From NCBI RefSeq assembly GCF_020881035.1, contig NZ_JAJITC010000004.1:372001-436000 (forward strand): DNA of 64,000 nucleotides, written 5' to 3'. This DNA is from Paraburkholderia translucens (GTDB lineage: Bacteria > Pseudomonadota > Gammaproteobacteria > Burkholderiales > Burkholderiaceae). Positions 1 to 11,099 of this stretch are shown piece after piece. A model generated the notes under the pieces. That model was not told where the DNA came from. It did not search any database and saw only the letters and a list, made by a program, of their open reading frames with translations. The position numbers and the translations under genes are program-made. The first letter of the stretch is position 1, and each line of letters begins with the position of its first letter.

Positions 1-2
1 AG

Positions 3-737
3 GCTTATCTCGGCGTGCTGGTCGACGACCTGGTCACGCGCGGTGTGTCAGAGCCGTATCGAATGTTTACGAGCCGTGCCGAATATCGTCTGAGCCTGCG
101 CGAAGACAACGCCGATATGCGTCTGACGGAGATCGGCCGCGAACTAGGTGTGGTCGATGACGCCCGGTGGGACGCGTTCAGCCGCAAGCGCGACGCTGTT
201 TCACGTGAAACACAGCGCCTGCGCTCAACGTGGGTCAATCCCAAGACGTTATCCGCCGACGAAGCGACGACCTTGCTCGGTAAGCCGATCGACCACGAAT
301 ACAGCCTCGCGGACCTGCTGCGCCGTCCAGGCGTCAGCTACGACGGCGTCTGCGGACTGCGCGATGGCGCCTGCGGCGCACCTGAAGCGCTGGCTGAAGA
401 TCCAGTGCTGCTCGCGCAGATCAAGGAACAGATCGAAATCGGCGTCAAATATCAGGGTTACATCGACCGGCAGGCAGATGAGATCGAGCGCAACGAGGCG
501 CAGGAGAACACCCGTCTGCCGGAAGGGCTCGACTACACCGAGGTGCGCGGGCTGTCGTTCGAAGCCCGCCAGAAGCTGATGCAGTTCCGGCCGGAAACGA
601 TTGGACAGGCATCACGGATTTCGGGCATCACGCCGGCCGCTATCTCGCTGCTGATGGTTCATCTGAAGCGCGGGCTGGGGCGTCGTCCGCCGAAAGCCGC
701 CGAACCGGGCGCCGACAGCACGCCGGTGGTGCAATGA
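3..737 (+). CDS. mnmG: MnmG (GidA), tRNA uridine-5-carboxymethylaminomethyl modification enzyme, C-terminal part
   Basis: Only the last 244 codons are in the window; the reading frame enters at base 3 and ends with TGA at 735-737. MnmG is the FAD-dependent partner of MnmE and installs the cmnm5 group on wobble uridine of several tRNAs in the cytoplasm. The fragment opens inside the highly conserved stretch [24 protein letters not shown] and carries the family C-terminal helical domain, ending in [16 protein letters not shown], which contacts MnmE and tRNA. The stop codon overlaps the rsmG start (ATGA), the usual gidA-gidB coupling. A perfect parS palindrome lies within the coding sequence at 197-212 without breaking the frame. 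Confidence 0.97.
   Translation, partial: AYLGVLVDDLVTRGVSEPYRMFTSRAEYRLSLREDNADMRLTEIGRELGVVDDARWDAFSRKRDAVSRETQRLRSTWVNPKTLSADEATTLLGKPIDHEYSLADLLRRPGVSYDGVCGLRDGACGAPEALAEDPVLLAQIKEQIEIGVKYQGYIDRQADEIERNEAQENTRLPEGLDYTEVRGLSFEARQKLMQFRPETIGQASRISGITPAAISLLMVHLKRGLGRRPPKAAEPGADSTPVVQ
197..212. promoter_or_regulatory. parS centromere-like site inside mnmG
   Basis: The 16-bp sequence TGTTTCACGTGAAACA is a perfect palindrome and an exact match to the universal chromosomal parS consensus bound by ParB. It sits inside mnmG, about 1.3 kb upstream of parA and 2.1 kb upstream of parB, so the ParB partition complex would nucleate next to its own operon. I saw no second exact copy in this window, but I read by eye. 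Confidence 0.93.
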
Positions 738-1417
738 CGACAGCGCAGAGGGGGTTCGACCAGCAGGTGCTGGCGTCGTTGCTCGCGGACGGTGTCCGTG
801 AGCTCGGCCTCGATCTGGCCGACGAGCAGCAGCGCAAGCTGCTCGATTATGTCGCGCTGCTCGCAAAGTGGAACAACGTCTACAACCTGACAGCGATCCG
901 CGATCCGCGACAGATGCTGGTCCAGCACATCCTCGATTCGCTGTCGATCGTGCCGCATCTGGCGCCGCGCGGGCCATCGTCCGTGCTCGACGTCGGGTCG
1001 GGCGGCGGCCTGCCGGGGATCGTGCTCGCGATCGTGCTGCCCGATTGGACCATCACCACGAACGATATCGTTCACAAAAAGACCGCCTTCCAGGCACAGG
1101 CGAAGGCCGAGCTGGGCCTCGCGAACCTTTCGGTCGTGACCGGCCGCGTGGAGACGCTGCGGCCTGGCGCCGAAGTACCGGCAAAGTTCGACGTAATCGT
1201 CTCGCGTGCATTCGCAGAACTCGCGGATTTCGTTACACTGGCCCGTCATCTGGTTGCGAATCAGGGGGCGATCTGGGCGATGAAGGGTGTGCGGCCCGAT
1301 GGCGAAATCGGGCGGCTGCCTGCGGGCAACCACGTCGAACAGATCATCAGGCTGAACGTGCCGTCGCTTGACGCTGAGCGGCATCTGATCGAGGTGCGGG
1401 TGGACGCCGCAAGCTGA
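734..1417 (+). CDS. rsmG: RsmG, 16S rRNA (guanine-527-N7)-methyltransferase
   Basis: Protein of 227 residues, normal for the family. It methylates N7 of G527 in the 530 loop of 16S rRNA using S-adenosylmethionine. The Rossmann SAM-binding loop is seen as [17 protein letters not shown], preceded by the RsmG hallmark NLTAIRDP and HILDSLSI; the motif SRAF near residue 155 is also conserved. It overlaps mnmG by four bases, implying translational coupling. A 71-base gap then separates it from parA, consistent with a single mnmG-rsmG-parA-parB transcription unit as in relatives. Confidence 0.97.
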   Translation: MTTAQRGFDQQVLASLLADGVRELGLDLADEQQRKLLDYVALLAKWNNVYNLTAIRDPRQMLVQHILDSLSIVPHLAPRGPSSVLDVGSGGGLPGIVLAIVLPDWTITTNDIVHKKTAFQAQAKAELGLANLSVVTGRVETLRPGAEVPAKFDVIVSRAFAELADFVTLARHLVANQGAIWAMKGVRPDGEIGRLPAGNHVEQIIRLNVPSLDAERHLIEVRVDAAS

Positions 1418-1488
1418 CGGTCGATCTGGCCTCAAAGCACCCCCAACGATCTTCACTTCATCCAAGCAGCAATAGGGACACACCAACG

Positions 1489-2280
1489 ATGGCAAAAATC
1501 TTCTGCGTTGCGAACCAGAAGGGCGGCGTCGGCAAAACGACCACCACAGTCAATCTGGCCGCGAGCCTGGCAGCGCAGGGACAGCGAGTCCTTCTTATCG
1601 ATCTGGACCCGCAGGGCAACGCCACGATGGGCAGCGGTATCGACAAGGGCGAGTGTGCGAACACGGTCTACGAGGTGCTCGTCGACAACGTCTCGGTGGC
1701 CGATGCGCGTGTGCGGCCGGAGGCGGTCGGCTACGACGTGGTGCCCGCGAACCGCGAGCTTGCGGGCGCAGAGGTGGAACTCGTGAGCATGCAGCATCGA
1801 GAGCGTCAGCTGAAGACGGCGCTCTCGGCGGTCGTAGGCGAATACGATTTCGTACTGATAGATTGCCCGCCCGCTTTGTCGCTGCTGACGCTCAACGGAC
1901 TGTGCGCCGCCCACGGCGTCGTAATTCCGATGCAGTGCGAATACTTCGCGCTAGAGGGGCTGTCCGACCTCGTCAACACGATCAAGCAGGTCCACGCGAA
2001 CCTGAATCGCGACCTGAAGGTGATCGGTCTGCTGCGCGTGATGTTCGACCCGCGCATCACGTTGCAACAGCAAGTTTCGGATCAATTGAAAGAGCATTTC
2101 GGCGACAAGGTGTTCGATGCGGTGATTCCACGTAACGTGCGATTGGCCGAGGCACCCAGCTACGGCCTGCCTGGCGTGGTGTTTGACAGAGCGTCGCGCG
2201 GCGCGCAGGCGTACGTGCAGTTCGGCGCTGAAATGATTGAGCGGGTGCGCGCCCTGAGCGACGCGCACCAGGCATCCTAA
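1489..2280 (+). CDS. parA: ParA (Soj-type) chromosome-partitioning ATPase
   Basis: Protein of 263 residues. It begins MAKIFCVANQ and has the deviant Walker A motif KGGVGKT at residues 11-17, with both the signature lysine (K11) and the catalytic lysine (K16), then the Walker B-like segment DFVLIDCPPAL. This short form, lacking an N-terminal helix-turn-helix, is the chromosomal Soj type. ATP-dependent dimers bind DNA non-specifically and pull ParB-parS complexes of the replication origin toward cell poles. It is followed 18 bases later by parB. Confidence 0.97.
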   Translation: MAKIFCVANQKGGVGKTTTTVNLAASLAAQGQRVLLIDLDPQGNATMGSGIDKGECANTVYEVLVDNVSVADARVRPEAVGYDVVPANRELAGAEVELVSMQHRERQLKTALSAVVGEYDFVLIDCPPALSLLTLNGLCAAHGVVIPMQCEYFALEGLSDLVNTIKQVHANLNRDLKVIGLLRVMFDPRITLQQQVSDQLKEHFGDKVFDAVIPRNVRLAEAPSYGLPGVVFDRASRGAQAYVQFGAEMIERVRALSDAHQAS

Positions 2281-2298
2281 GCGGATCGAGGAAGCACG

Positions 2299-3186
2299 AT
2301 GAATGCAGTAGCAAGAAAGAAGGGACTAGGCCGCGGTCTCGAGGCATTGCTGGGCGGCACCGCGGATATCACCGAGGCGGTAGTGATCGATGGTGCGCCG
2401 AACGTGTTGCCGCTCGCCAAGATGCAGGCGGGTAAATATCAGCCGCGCACGCGCATGGACGAAGGCGCGCTCCAGGAACTCGCGGCGAGCATCCGTGCGC
2501 AGGGACTGATGCAGCCGATTCTGGTGCGTCCGATCGCGACGGATCGCTACGAGATTATCGCGGGCGAGCGACGCTTTCGCGCGGCGCGAATCGCGGGCCT
2601 CGAGGAGGTACCGGTGCTCGTGAAGGACGTGCCCGATCAGGCCGCCGCTGCGATGGCACTGATCGAAAACATTCAGCGCGAGGATCTGAATCCTCTCGAA
2701 GAGGCGCAGGGCATCCAGCGTCTGCTCGACGAGTTCAATTTCACCCACGAGCAGGCCGCGGAGTCGGTGGGCCGTTCGCGTAGCGCGGTGTCGAATCTGC
2801 TACGTCTGCTTAACCTCGCGACGCCGGTTCAGACGATGCTGCTCGCCGGCGATCTGGACATGGGTCACGCTCGTGCGCTGCTCGCCGTCGATGCTGCGAC
2901 GCAGATCACCTTGGCCAACCAGGTCGTGAACAAGCGCTTGTCCGTGCGCGAGACCGAAAAGCTGGTCGCGATGACCACGAAGGTAACGCCGGCGGTCAAG
3001 GCGCGCGCGAATCCTGATGGCGGCCGTGACACGCGACGGCTGGAAGAGGAACTGTCGGACCTGCTGTCGGCGACGGTGAAAATCAAGCTCGGCCGACGCG
3101 GCCGCGGCCAGGTGTTGGTCGACTTCGGCGATCTCGATGCGCTGGAAGGCATTCTGGTTCGCTTGCGCGGGAGCGCGAACGTCTGA
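2299..3186 (+). CDS. parB: ParB (Spo0J-type) chromosome-partitioning protein
   Basis: Protein of 295 residues. The N-terminal LGRGLEALLGG segment is the ParA-stimulating arginine-containing tail. The CTP-binding/ParB box GERRFR is at residues 89-94 and is followed by ENIQREDLNPLEEA; the helix-turn-helix around SVGRSRSAVSNLLRLL reads parS, and the C-terminal 60 residues form the dimerisation domain. ParB loads at parS and spreads as a CTP-dependent clamp. The nearest site is the parS at 197-212. No obvious terminator follows the gene. Confidence 0.97.
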   Translation: MNAVARKKGLGRGLEALLGGTADITEAVVIDGAPNVLPLAKMQAGKYQPRTRMDEGALQELAASIRAQGLMQPILVRPIATDRYEIIAGERRFRAARIAGLEEVPVLVKDVPDQAAAAMALIENIQREDLNPLEEAQGIQRLLDEFNFTHEQAAESVGRSRSAVSNLLRLLNLATPVQTMLLAGDLDMGHARALLAVDAATQITLANQVVNKRLSVRETEKLVAMTTKVTPAVKARANPDGGRDTRRLEEELSDLLSATVKIKLGRRGRGQVLVDFGDLDALEGILVRLRGSANV

Positions 3187-3653
3187 GCGCAGCTGCGCTC
3201 GACAGGGAAGGGGGACGAACGACGGACGGCCTGTGCATGAACAGCGCCGCGAGTCGGCGTACCCTCGTGCGCGCGATTGCCGTGGATTCCTAAATAACCG
3301 ACGGGAAGTTAATAAGGAATCCTAGTCTCGAGCGGCGCGGTATTGGGGCGGTAATCATGCTTACGGGCCGCTATCACAAAGCCGCTTGATCATCATTGAA
3401 TTCACGGCCCTGATGATTCAGGTCAGTCGGCGATCTCTCCTGTTCACTCCTTGGAAAAGTGGCATTTGTTGCATTTTCGAGACGTCCGCCGCAGCGTCGA
3501 AACGGTCTGCCGGCGAGCTTCGATCCGGGTCATGCGCTTCACGGAATTTGCCGCCCCCCGTCCACCTTACATTTGACGTCTTTTGCGTCGTTAGCACAGG
3601 TTTTACCGCATGGTGAAGGCACGTTTCACGCCGTTATAGCCCGGCCTAAAGTC
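3187..3653. other. Intergenic region between parB and the atp promoter
   Basis: About 470 bases with no gene I can support. Short open frames occur here but lack a ribosome-binding site, a recognisable product or Burkholderia-like codon use, and the base composition is lower in GC than the flanking genes. The right edge leads into the atp promoter. Confidence 0.5.
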
Positions 3654-3682
3654 TTGAATTGCCTGCAACTATCGCTTACAAT
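3654..3682 (+). promoter_or_regulatory. Sigma70-type promoter of the atp operon
   Basis: TTGAAT at 3654-3659 and TACAAT at 3677-3682 are separated by exactly 17 bases, each one mismatch or close from the sigma70 consensus. Transcription would start near 3689, roughly 70 bases upstream of atpI, the first gene of the ATP synthase operon. No other good promoter was seen in the 570-base gap. Confidence 0.75.
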
Positions 3683-3760
3683 CGCCCGGATTTAATTGCA
3701 CGGCAACCCCGTAAGCGCTGCGTAAACGCGCGGGCTGAACGAGACTTTCGGAACACTGCG

Positions 3761-4306
3761 ATGGCGGTCAAAATGTCGAATCTGTCGCCAGAGAGTGGTG
3801 ACGACAGACACCGCGCTGAACGCTCCGCTCCTGATACGTCCGGCAGTCGGCAGTTCGACCCGGCTGAAGCGTGGAATGACGTGCAGGAAGATAACAATAT
3901 TGTTCCGCTCACGCGGGCCGAGGCGGAAAAGCTGTTTGGTCCCGGCGTGGGTCGTCCATCGCGTGTGACGCCGTTCAGGGTCGTCGCGGCGCAAATGGTT
4001 TTGTCCCTGGTCGCAACGCTCTTGTGGTGGCTGTTCTACAGGCCGCCCGGCGCTGCTGCGCTGTCCGCGTTCCTGGGGGGAGCGATCTGCTGGGTGCCGG
4101 GCGCGTTGTTCGCGGCACGACTGAAAACGCAGGGTGGCACCGAGACCGTGATGAGCTGGATGATCGGTGAAGCACTCAAGATGGGGACAACGATTGCGAT
4201 GTTCGTCGCAATCGCCTTCTGGTATCACGACGTACGCTGGATTCCGCTGCTCGTGACCTACCTCGTCGCGTTGAAGACTTACTGGATTGCCTTGGCGTGG
4301 CGCTAA
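3761..4306 (+). CDS. atpI: AtpI, ATP synthase subunit I (Fo assembly/Mg transport helper)
   Basis: The start at 3761 gives 181 residues beginning MAVKMSNLSPES; a second ATG at 3773 is possible. A hydrophilic N-terminal half is followed by four hydrophobic helices from about residue 70 (VVAAQMVLSLVATLLWWLF, then FLGGAICWVPGALFAA, and two more), with the conserved small-residue segment GGAICWVPGALFAARL of the AtpI family. AtpI helps assemble the c-ring of the Fo sector in the inner membrane. It is the first gene of the atp operon, downstream of the 3654-3682 promoter. Confidence 0.9.
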   Translation: MAVKMSNLSPESGDDRHRAERSAPDTSGSRQFDPAEAWNDVQEDNNIVPLTRAEAEKLFGPGVGRPSRVTPFRVVAAQMVLSLVATLLWWLFYRPPGAAALSAFLGGAICWVPGALFAARLKTQGGTETVMSWMIGEALKMGTTIAMFVAIAFWYHDVRWIPLLVTYLVALKTYWIALAWR

Positions 4307-4308
4307 GG

Positions 4309-4363
4309 TAGCAGCAAAAAAAATAGCAGCAAAAAGAATTTAAGGCCGGCGCGTGGCGCCGGC
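4309..4363 (+). repeat. Direct repeat and hairpin between atpI and atpB
   Basis: A 12-base direct repeat TAGCAGCAAAAA occurs at 4309-4320 and 4324-4335. Just after it GCCGGCGC (4345-4352) and GCGCCGGC (4356-4363) form a perfect 8-bp stem with a 3-base loop. No T-run follows, so this is an mRNA hairpin within the atp transcript rather than a terminator. Confidence 0.7.
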
Positions 4364-4471
4364 ACGGGTGTGCGGACGAGACAGGACCCGCACCCGGCGC
4401 GTTCCCGCGAGAGCGTATTTCGGCGGGAGCGGCCTCAGACGATTTTCGACAATTTGGGTGGCTTTAACGAT

Positions 4472-5323
4472 ATGGCAGCTAGCGAAGGCACGCGCGCAAT
4501 GGATCCGTCCGAGTACATCGCGCACCACTTGCAGAACTTTTCCACCGCGCATCAGACGTCGATTTTCGACATCCACGTGTGGAATCTCGACACCCTTTTC
4601 TGGTCGATCCTGTGCGGCCTCGTCACGATCTTCGTGCTGCGTCTGGCAGCCCGCAAGGCGACGTCCGGCGTGCCGGGCCGTTTCCAGTGCGCGATCGAAA
4701 TGCTGGTCGAAATGGTCGAGGATCAATCGAAGGCGATGATCCACGGCTCGCGCACCTTCATCGCGCCGCTCGCGCTGACTGTGTTCGTCTGGGTCGCGCT
4801 GATGAACTCGCTCGACTTCGTTCCCGTCGACCTGCCGGGCCGCCTGATCGGCTGGCTGGGTCTCTCTGAAGTCATCCCGCACCACCGCCTTGTGCCGACC
4901 GCCGACCTGAACGGCACGATCGGCATCGCGCTTGGCGTGTTCGTGCTGATGATTTATTACAATTTCAAGATCAAGGGCGCCGGTGGCTTCGTGCACGAAC
5001 TGCTGTCCGCTCCGTTCGGCGCGCATCCCCTGCTGTGGATCCCGAACCTGGCACTGAACATCATCGAGTTCGTCGCGAAGACGGTCTCGCTCGGCATGCG
5101 GCTGTTCGGCAACATGTACGCGGGCGAACTGTTGTTCCTGCTGATTGCCCTGCTCGGCAGTCTCTGGAGCTTCGGCGCGGACACGACGGTGCTTGGCTTC
5201 ATCGGCCACGTGGTCGCCGGCACAGTGTGGTCAATCTTCCACATCCTGATCGTTCTGCTGCAGGCGTTCATTTTCATGATGCTGACGCTGGTGTACATCG
5301 GCCAGGCACACGACGCGCACTGA
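4472..5323 (+). CDS. atpB: AtpB, F1Fo ATP synthase subunit a
   Basis: The start at 4472 (MAASEGTRAMDPSEYIAHHL) matches the Burkholderia family start; the frame is open further upstream but that part is not conserved. The protein has 283 residues with five to six membrane helices and forms the proton half-channels next to the c-ring. The essential arginine is in SLGMRLFGNMYAGELL, and the last helices contain IFHILIVLLQAFIFMMLTLVYIG, as in E. coli subunit a. A distinctive insert (FVPVDLPGRLIGWLGLSEVIPHHRLV) is normal in betaproteobacteria. Confidence 0.97.
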   Translation: MAASEGTRAMDPSEYIAHHLQNFSTAHQTSIFDIHVWNLDTLFWSILCGLVTIFVLRLAARKATSGVPGRFQCAIEMLVEMVEDQSKAMIHGSRTFIAPLALTVFVWVALMNSLDFVPVDLPGRLIGWLGLSEVIPHHRLVPTADLNGTIGIALGVFVLMIYYNFKIKGAGGFVHELLSAPFGAHPLLWIPNLALNIIEFVAKTVSLGMRLFGNMYAGELLFLLIALLGSLWSFGADTTVLGFIGHVVAGTVWSIFHILIVLLQAFIFMMLTLVYIGQAHDAH

Positions 5324-5379
5324 GCTGCGCAGTCGACAAAGAATCGTAGTTTTTAAATCCCAGTTCCAACCAGTTCTAA

Positions 5380-5673
<294 letters not shown>

Positions 5674-5736
5674 GGTTCCTCGGAGGTTTGCGCCTGAGCT
5701 ATAACAGGTAAAGGCGCAGGGCGGAACGGGTACTGG

Positions 5737-5766
5737 GGCGCTGATCGAGCAGAATCGATGAGCGCC
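5737..5766 (+). other. mRNA hairpin between atpE and atpF
   Basis: GGCGCTGATCGA (5737-5748) pairs with TCGATGAGCGCC (5755-5766), 12 bp with one mismatch and a 6-base loop. No T-run follows. It lies 43 bases before the atpF start and would sit downstream of the highly expressed atpE cistron, a position where hairpins typically stabilise an upstream message. Confidence 0.7.
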
Positions 5767-5809
5767 TTGCCGTTTCACTTTCCGAACTAGCAACGTTTAA
5801 GGAAGCACC

Positions 5810-6280
5810 GTGAATCTCAACGCAACCCTGTTTGCGCAAATGGTCGTGTTCCTGATCCTCGCGTGGTTCACGATGAAATTCGTGTGGCCGCCGCTGATCA
5901 ACGCCATCGACGAGCGCGCGAAGAAGATCGCCGACGGTCTGTCCGCCGCGGAAAAGGGCAAGCAGGAACTCGAAGCCGCTCACAAGCGCGTCGACCAGGA
6001 ACTCGCTCAGGCTCGCAACGACGGCCAGCAACGCATCGCCGACGCTGAAAAGCGTGCTGTCGCAGTCGCCGACGAAATCAAGGCTCAGGCGCAGGCGGAA
6101 GCCGCCCGCATCATCGCGCAGGCGAAGGCCGACGCGGATCAGCAAGTCGTGAAGGCGCGCGAAGCACTGCGCGGCGAAGTCGCCGCACTCGCTGTGAAGG
6201 GCGCTGAACAGATCCTGAAGCGCGAAGTCGACCAGGCAGCGCACGCTGACCTGCTGAATCAACTGAAAGCCGAGCTCTGA
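5810..6280 (+). CDS. atpF: AtpF, F1Fo ATP synthase subunit b
   Basis: Protein of 156 residues, the standard length. One N-terminal membrane helix (residues about 5-25, [21 protein letters not shown]) anchors a long charged, alanine-rich coiled coil that forms the peripheral stalk dimer linking Fo to the delta subunit on F1. Begins [10 protein letters not shown] with the ribosome-binding site AAGGAAG upstream. The atpH start follows three bases after the stop. Confidence 0.97.
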   Translation: MNLNATLFAQMVVFLILAWFTMKFVWPPLINAIDERAKKIADGLSAAEKGKQELEAAHKRVDQELAQARNDGQQRIADAEKRAVAVADEIKAQAQAEAARIIAQAKADADQQVVKAREALRGEVAALAVKGAEQILKREVDQAAHADLLNQLKAEL

Positions 6281-6282
6281 TC

Positions 6283-6822
6283 ATGGCCGAACTAGCAACC
6301 ATCGCCCGTCCGTACGCGGAAGCGCTGTTTGGCGTGGCCGAAGCTGGTGACATCGCCGCCTGGTCCACGCTCGTGCAGGAGTTGGCGCAGGTTGCGCGTC
6401 TGCCCGAAGTGCTGTCGATCGCCTCGAGCCCGAAAGTGAGCCGCGCCCAGGTCAGCGATCTGCTGCTGGCTGCGGTCCGCTCCCCGCTCAAGGACAACGC
6501 GCAAGCGAAGAATCTGGTGCAGATGCTGGTGGACAACCATCGCCTGCAGTTGCTGCCGGAAATCGCCTCGCAGTTCGAAGAGTTGAAGAACGCCCGCGAA
6601 GGGGCGGCAGATGTGCTGATCGTCAGCGCATTTCCGCTCGAAGGTGCGCAGTTGAACGAACTCGTCGCAAGCCTCGAACGCAAGTTCAAGCGTAAGCTGA
6701 AGCCGACGGTCGAAGTCGATCAGTCGCTGATCGGCGGCGTACGCGTGACGGTCGGCGACGAAGTGCTCGATACCTCGGTCCGCGCGCGGCTCGCCAGCAT
6801 GCACACGGCCCTGACGGCCTAA
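6283..6822 (+). CDS. atpH: AtpH, F1Fo ATP synthase subunit delta
   Basis: Protein of 179 residues, normal length. The N-terminal six-helix domain ([15 protein letters not shown]) binds the top of the alpha3beta3 hexamer and the C-terminal part binds the b dimer, completing the stator. The conserved closing motif [22 protein letters not shown] is present. It is separated from atpF by two bases and its stop codon lies inside the hairpin that precedes atpA. Confidence 0.97.
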   Translation: MAELATIARPYAEALFGVAEAGDIAAWSTLVQELAQVARLPEVLSIASSPKVSRAQVSDLLLAAVRSPLKDNAQAKNLVQMLVDNHRLQLLPEIASQFEELKNAREGAADVLIVSAFPLEGAQLNELVASLERKFKRKLKPTVEVDQSLIGGVRVTVGDEVLDTSVRARLASMHTALTA

Positions 6823-6839
6823 AGCGCCTCGCGCTTTAG
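6819..6839 (+). other. Hairpin at the atpH stop codon
   Basis: CTAAAGCGC (6819-6827) and GCGCTTTAG (6831-6839) form a perfect 9-bp stem with a 3-base loop. The TAA stop of atpH (6820-6822) is part of the stem. No T-run follows, so read-through into atpA is expected. Confidence 0.7.
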
Positions 6840-6878
6840 CGGCTGGCACGCAACAGAATTGACTATCAGGAGCGAATA

Positions 6879-8420
6879 ATGCAACTCAATCCCTCTGAGA
6901 TCAGCGAGCTGATCAAGAGTCGGATCCAGGGCCTTGAAGCGAGCGCAGACGTTCGCAACCAGGGCACCGTGATCTCCGTGACCGACGGTATCGTGCGTAT
7001 CCACGGCCTGTCGGAAGTGATGCAGGGCGAAATGCTCGAATTCCCGGGTAACACCTTCGGTCTCGCACTGAACCTCGAGCGCGACTCGGTCGGTGCCGTG
7101 ATTCTGGGTGAGTACGAGCACATTTCGGAAGGCGACATCGTCAAGACGACGGGCCGCATTCTCGAAGTGCCGGTGGGTCCGGAGCTGCTCGGCCGCGTGG
7201 TCGACGCGCTCGGCAACCCGATCGATGGCAAGGGCCCGCTCAACGCGAAGCTGACCGATGCAATCGAAAAGATTGCACCGGGCGTGATCTGGCGTAAGTC
7301 GGTTTCGGAACCGGTCCAGACCGGTCTGAAGTCGATCGACTCGATGGTGCCGATCGGCCGTGGCCAGCGTGAGCTGATCATCGGCGACCGTCAGTGCGGC
7401 AAGACGGCAGTCGCAGTCGACGCGATCATCAACCAGAAGGGCAAGAACCTCGTCTGTATCTACGTCGCGATCGGCCAGAAAGCATCGTCGATCATGAACG
7501 TGGTGCGCAAGCTCGAAGAATCGGGCGCGCTCGAATACACGATCGTCGTGGCCGCTTCGGCTTCGGACTCGGCTGCGATGCAATACCTCGCACCGTACGC
7601 CGGCTGCACGATGGGCGAATACTTCCGCGATCGCGGCCAGGACGCGCTGATCGTTTATGACGACTTGACCAAGCAGGCCTGGGCATACCGTCAGATCTCG
7701 CTGCTGCTGCGCCGCCCGCCGGGCCGCGAAGCTTACCCGGGCGATGTGTTCTATCTGCACTCGCGGCTGCTCGAGCGTGCTGCTCGCGTCTCGGAAGAGT
7801 ACGTCGAGAAGTTCACCAACGGCGAAGTGAAGGGCAAGAGCGGCTCGCTGACGGCACTGCCGGTCATCGAAACGCAGGCAGGCGACGTGACGGCATTCGT
7901 TCCGACGAACGTGATCTCGATTACCGACGGCCAGATCTTCCTCGAAACTGACCTCTTCAACGCAGGTATCCGCCCGGCAATTAACGCTGGCGTGTCGGTG
8001 TCGCGTGTGGGTGGTGCGGCCCAGACGAAGGTCGTGAAGAAGCTGTCGGGCGGTATCCGTACCGACCTCGCACAGTACCGTGAACTCGCTGCATTCGCGC
8101 AGTTCGCGTCGGACCTCGATGAAGCGACCCGCAAGCAGCTCGAGCGCGGCCGCCGCGTGACGGAACTGCTCAAGCAGCCGCAGTATCAGCCGCTGCAAGT
8201 GTGGGAACTGGCTGTCTCGCTGTTCGCGGCGAACAATGGCTATCTCGACGACCTCGAAGTTGCTCAGGTCCTGCCGTTCGAGAAGGGCCTGCGCGACTCC
8301 CTGAAGTCGAGCCATGCTGACCTGGTCAAGCGCATCGAAGATACCAAGGAACTCTCGAAGGACGACGAAGGCCTGCTGCACACGGCCGTCAAAGACTTCA
8401 AGAAGTCCGGCGCTTATTGA
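6879..8420 (+). CDS. atpA: AtpA, F1Fo ATP synthase subunit alpha
   Basis: Protein of 513 residues. The nucleotide-binding P-loop is GDRQCGKT at residues 169-176 (Cys where E. coli has Thr), followed by Walker B region [18 protein letters not shown] and the catalytic-site arginine finger region [11 protein letters not shown]. Alpha carries the non-catalytic nucleotide sites and alternates with beta in the F1 hexamer. It is preceded by a clear AGGAG-type ribosome-binding site. Confidence 0.98.
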   Translation: MQLNPSEISELIKSRIQGLEASADVRNQGTVISVTDGIVRIHGLSEVMQGEMLEFPGNTFGLALNLERDSVGAVILGEYEHISEGDIVKTTGRILEVPVGPELLGRVVDALGNPIDGKGPLNAKLTDAIEKIAPGVIWRKSVSEPVQTGLKSIDSMVPIGRGQRELIIGDRQCGKTAVAVDAIINQKGKNLVCIYVAIGQKASSIMNVVRKLEESGALEYTIVVAASASDSAAMQYLAPYAGCTMGEYFRDRGQDALIVYDDLTKQAWAYRQISLLLRRPPGREAYPGDVFYLHSRLLERAARVSEEYVEKFTNGEVKGKSGSLTALPVIETQAGDVTAFVPTNVISITDGQIFLETDLFNAGIRPAINAGVSVSRVGGAAQTKVVKKLSGGIRTDLAQYRELAAFAQFASDLDEATRKQLERGRRVTELLKQPQYQPLQVWELAVSLFAANNGYLDDLEVAQVLPFEKGLRDSLKSSHADLVKRIEDTKELSKDDEGLLHTAVKDFKKSGAY

Positions 8421-8499
8421 TCCGCGAGTGATCCGCAAGGCATAAGCGGACCTTGAAGCGGCGCGGGCCGCATGCGAATGCTCCCGCGCTGTTTTGGCC

Positions 8500-8554
8500 G
8501 CTTTGCATGGGACCCGGGTAAGCGCTGAAGCGCTAACTCGGGCCGACAAAGGAG
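8500..8554 (+). promoter_or_regulatory. Structured leader in front of atpG (copy 1 of a duplicated element)
   Basis: After TTTGCATGGGAC, CCCGGGTAAGCGC (8513-8525) pairs with GCGCTAACTCGGG (8530-8542): 13 positions with one G-T wobble, one A-A mismatch and the loop TGAA. The ribosome-binding site AAAGGAG (8548-8554) follows six bases after the stem and the ATG is at 8561. The same layout and the word TTGCATGGGAC recur in front of atpC (11035-11095). Confidence 0.75.
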
Positions 8555-8560
8555 CAAGCA

Positions 8561-9445
8561 ATGGCTGGAATGAAGGAAATTCGCGGCAAGATCAAGAGCG
8601 TGCAAAACACGCGAAAGATCACGAAAGCGATGGAGATGGTGGCCGCATCGAAGATGCGCCGCGCTCAGGAGCGCATGCGCGCTGCTCGCCCGTATGCCGA
8701 CAAGGTCCGCGATATCGCTGCACACATGAGCTGTGCCAACCCGGAGTATCGTCACCCGTTCATGGTGTCGAACGAAGGCGCGAAATCGGCCGGTTTCATC
8801 CTCGTCACGACTGATAAAGGTCTGTGCGGCGGGATGAACACCAACGTGCTGCGCGCGTCGCTGCAGAAGTTCAAGGAACTGGAAGGCCAGGGCAAGACGA
8901 TCGAGGCAACTGCGATTGGCAGCAAGGGTCTGGGCTTTTTGAACCGTCTGCAGGCGAGGGTCGTGTCGAACGTCGTACAGTTGGGCGATACGCCGCATCT
9001 GGAAAAACTGATCGGCGCCGTCAAGGTGCAGCTCGACCTGTACTCGGAAGGCAAGGTCTCGGCGGTGTACCTCGCGTACACGCGCTTCGTCAACACGATG
9101 AAGCAGGAGCCGGTGATCGAGCAGTTGCTGCCGTTGTCGGCGGACCAGTTCGAGCGCAAGGAAGAAGACGGTACGACCCCGAGCACACAGTGGGACTACA
9201 TCTACGAGCCGGATGCGCAGGCAGTGGTGGACGAACTGCTGGTGCGTTATGTCGAAGCGCTGGTCTATCAGGCCGTCGCGGAAAACATGGCGTCGGAACA
9301 ATCGGCCCGCATGGTCGCGATGAAGGCCGCTTCGGACAACGCGAAGACGGTCATCAACGATCTGCAGCTCAAGTACAACAAGAGCCGCCAGGCCGCGATC
9401 ACAAAAGAACTGTCGGAAATCGTCGGTGGAGCGGCGGCGGTCTGA
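8561..9445 (+). CDS. atpG: AtpG, F1Fo ATP synthase subunit gamma
   Basis: Protein of 294 residues. The long N-terminal helix ([33 protein letters not shown]) and the C-terminal helix ([51 protein letters not shown]) form the rotating coiled-coil shaft inside the alpha3beta3 barrel; the central Rossmann-like domain contains [13 protein letters not shown]. One copy per complex, versus three alpha. It is set apart from atpA by 140 bases that hold a strong hairpin. Confidence 0.97.
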   Translation: MAGMKEIRGKIKSVQNTRKITKAMEMVAASKMRRAQERMRAARPYADKVRDIAAHMSCANPEYRHPFMVSNEGAKSAGFILVTTDKGLCGGMNTNVLRASLQKFKELEGQGKTIEATAIGSKGLGFLNRLQARVVSNVVQLGDTPHLEKLIGAVKVQLDLYSEGKVSAVYLAYTRFVNTMKQEPVIEQLLPLSADQFERKEEDGTTPSTQWDYIYEPDAQAVVDELLVRYVEALVYQAVAENMASEQSARMVAMKAASDNAKTVINDLQLKYNKSRQAAITKELSEIVGGAAAV

Positions 9446-9489
9446 CCCCGGTCAGGCAGCTCGCTTCGTGTGCGCCCGCAGCGGCGCAC
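9442..9489 (+). other. Two hairpins between atpG and atpD
   Basis: CTGACC/GGTCAG (9442-9447 and 9450-9455) overlaps the atpG stop codon; GTGCGCC (9470-9476) and GGCGCAC (9483-9489) form a second 7-bp stem with a 6-base loop. No T-run follows either. They precede atpD by about 60 bases. Confidence 0.55.
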
Positions 9490-9529
9490 CCATCGGAGAA
9501 ACTGCGCCTTTGCGCGAGTGAAGAATTGA

Positions 9530-10942
<1,413 letters not shown>

Positions 10943-11034
10943 AGGTCGGGTGTAACGAAGCGGGCGCGGGCCTCGCGCGTGCCGGTACGGTTGATGTATC
11001 GATACGCAAAGCCCGCGCTTGTCATTACGATCAA

Positions 11035-11095
11035 CCCGCCTTGCATGGGACGAGAGTGAGCGCTTGACCGCTCACTCTCGTCGACAGGAGTCGAC
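11035..11095 (+). promoter_or_regulatory. Structured leader in front of atpC (copy 2 of a duplicated element)
   Basis: After CCTTGCATGGG, ACGAGAGTGAGCG (11050-11062) pairs perfectly with CGCTCACTCTCGT (11069-11081), 13 bp with a 6-base loop. The ribosome-binding site AGGAG (11086-11090) follows, flanked by GTCGAC on both sides (11080-11085 and 11090-11095), so a second small hairpin with AGGA in its loop can compete with the large one. The atpG leader at 8500-8554 has the same plan. Confidence 0.8.
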
Positions 11096-11099
11096 ACAT

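Noticed and set aside
6819..8561. A 580-codon open frame on the minus strand across atpA
   Set aside because: It is the GC-rich antisense shadow of atpA; the translation is low in hydrophobic pattern and matches no family.
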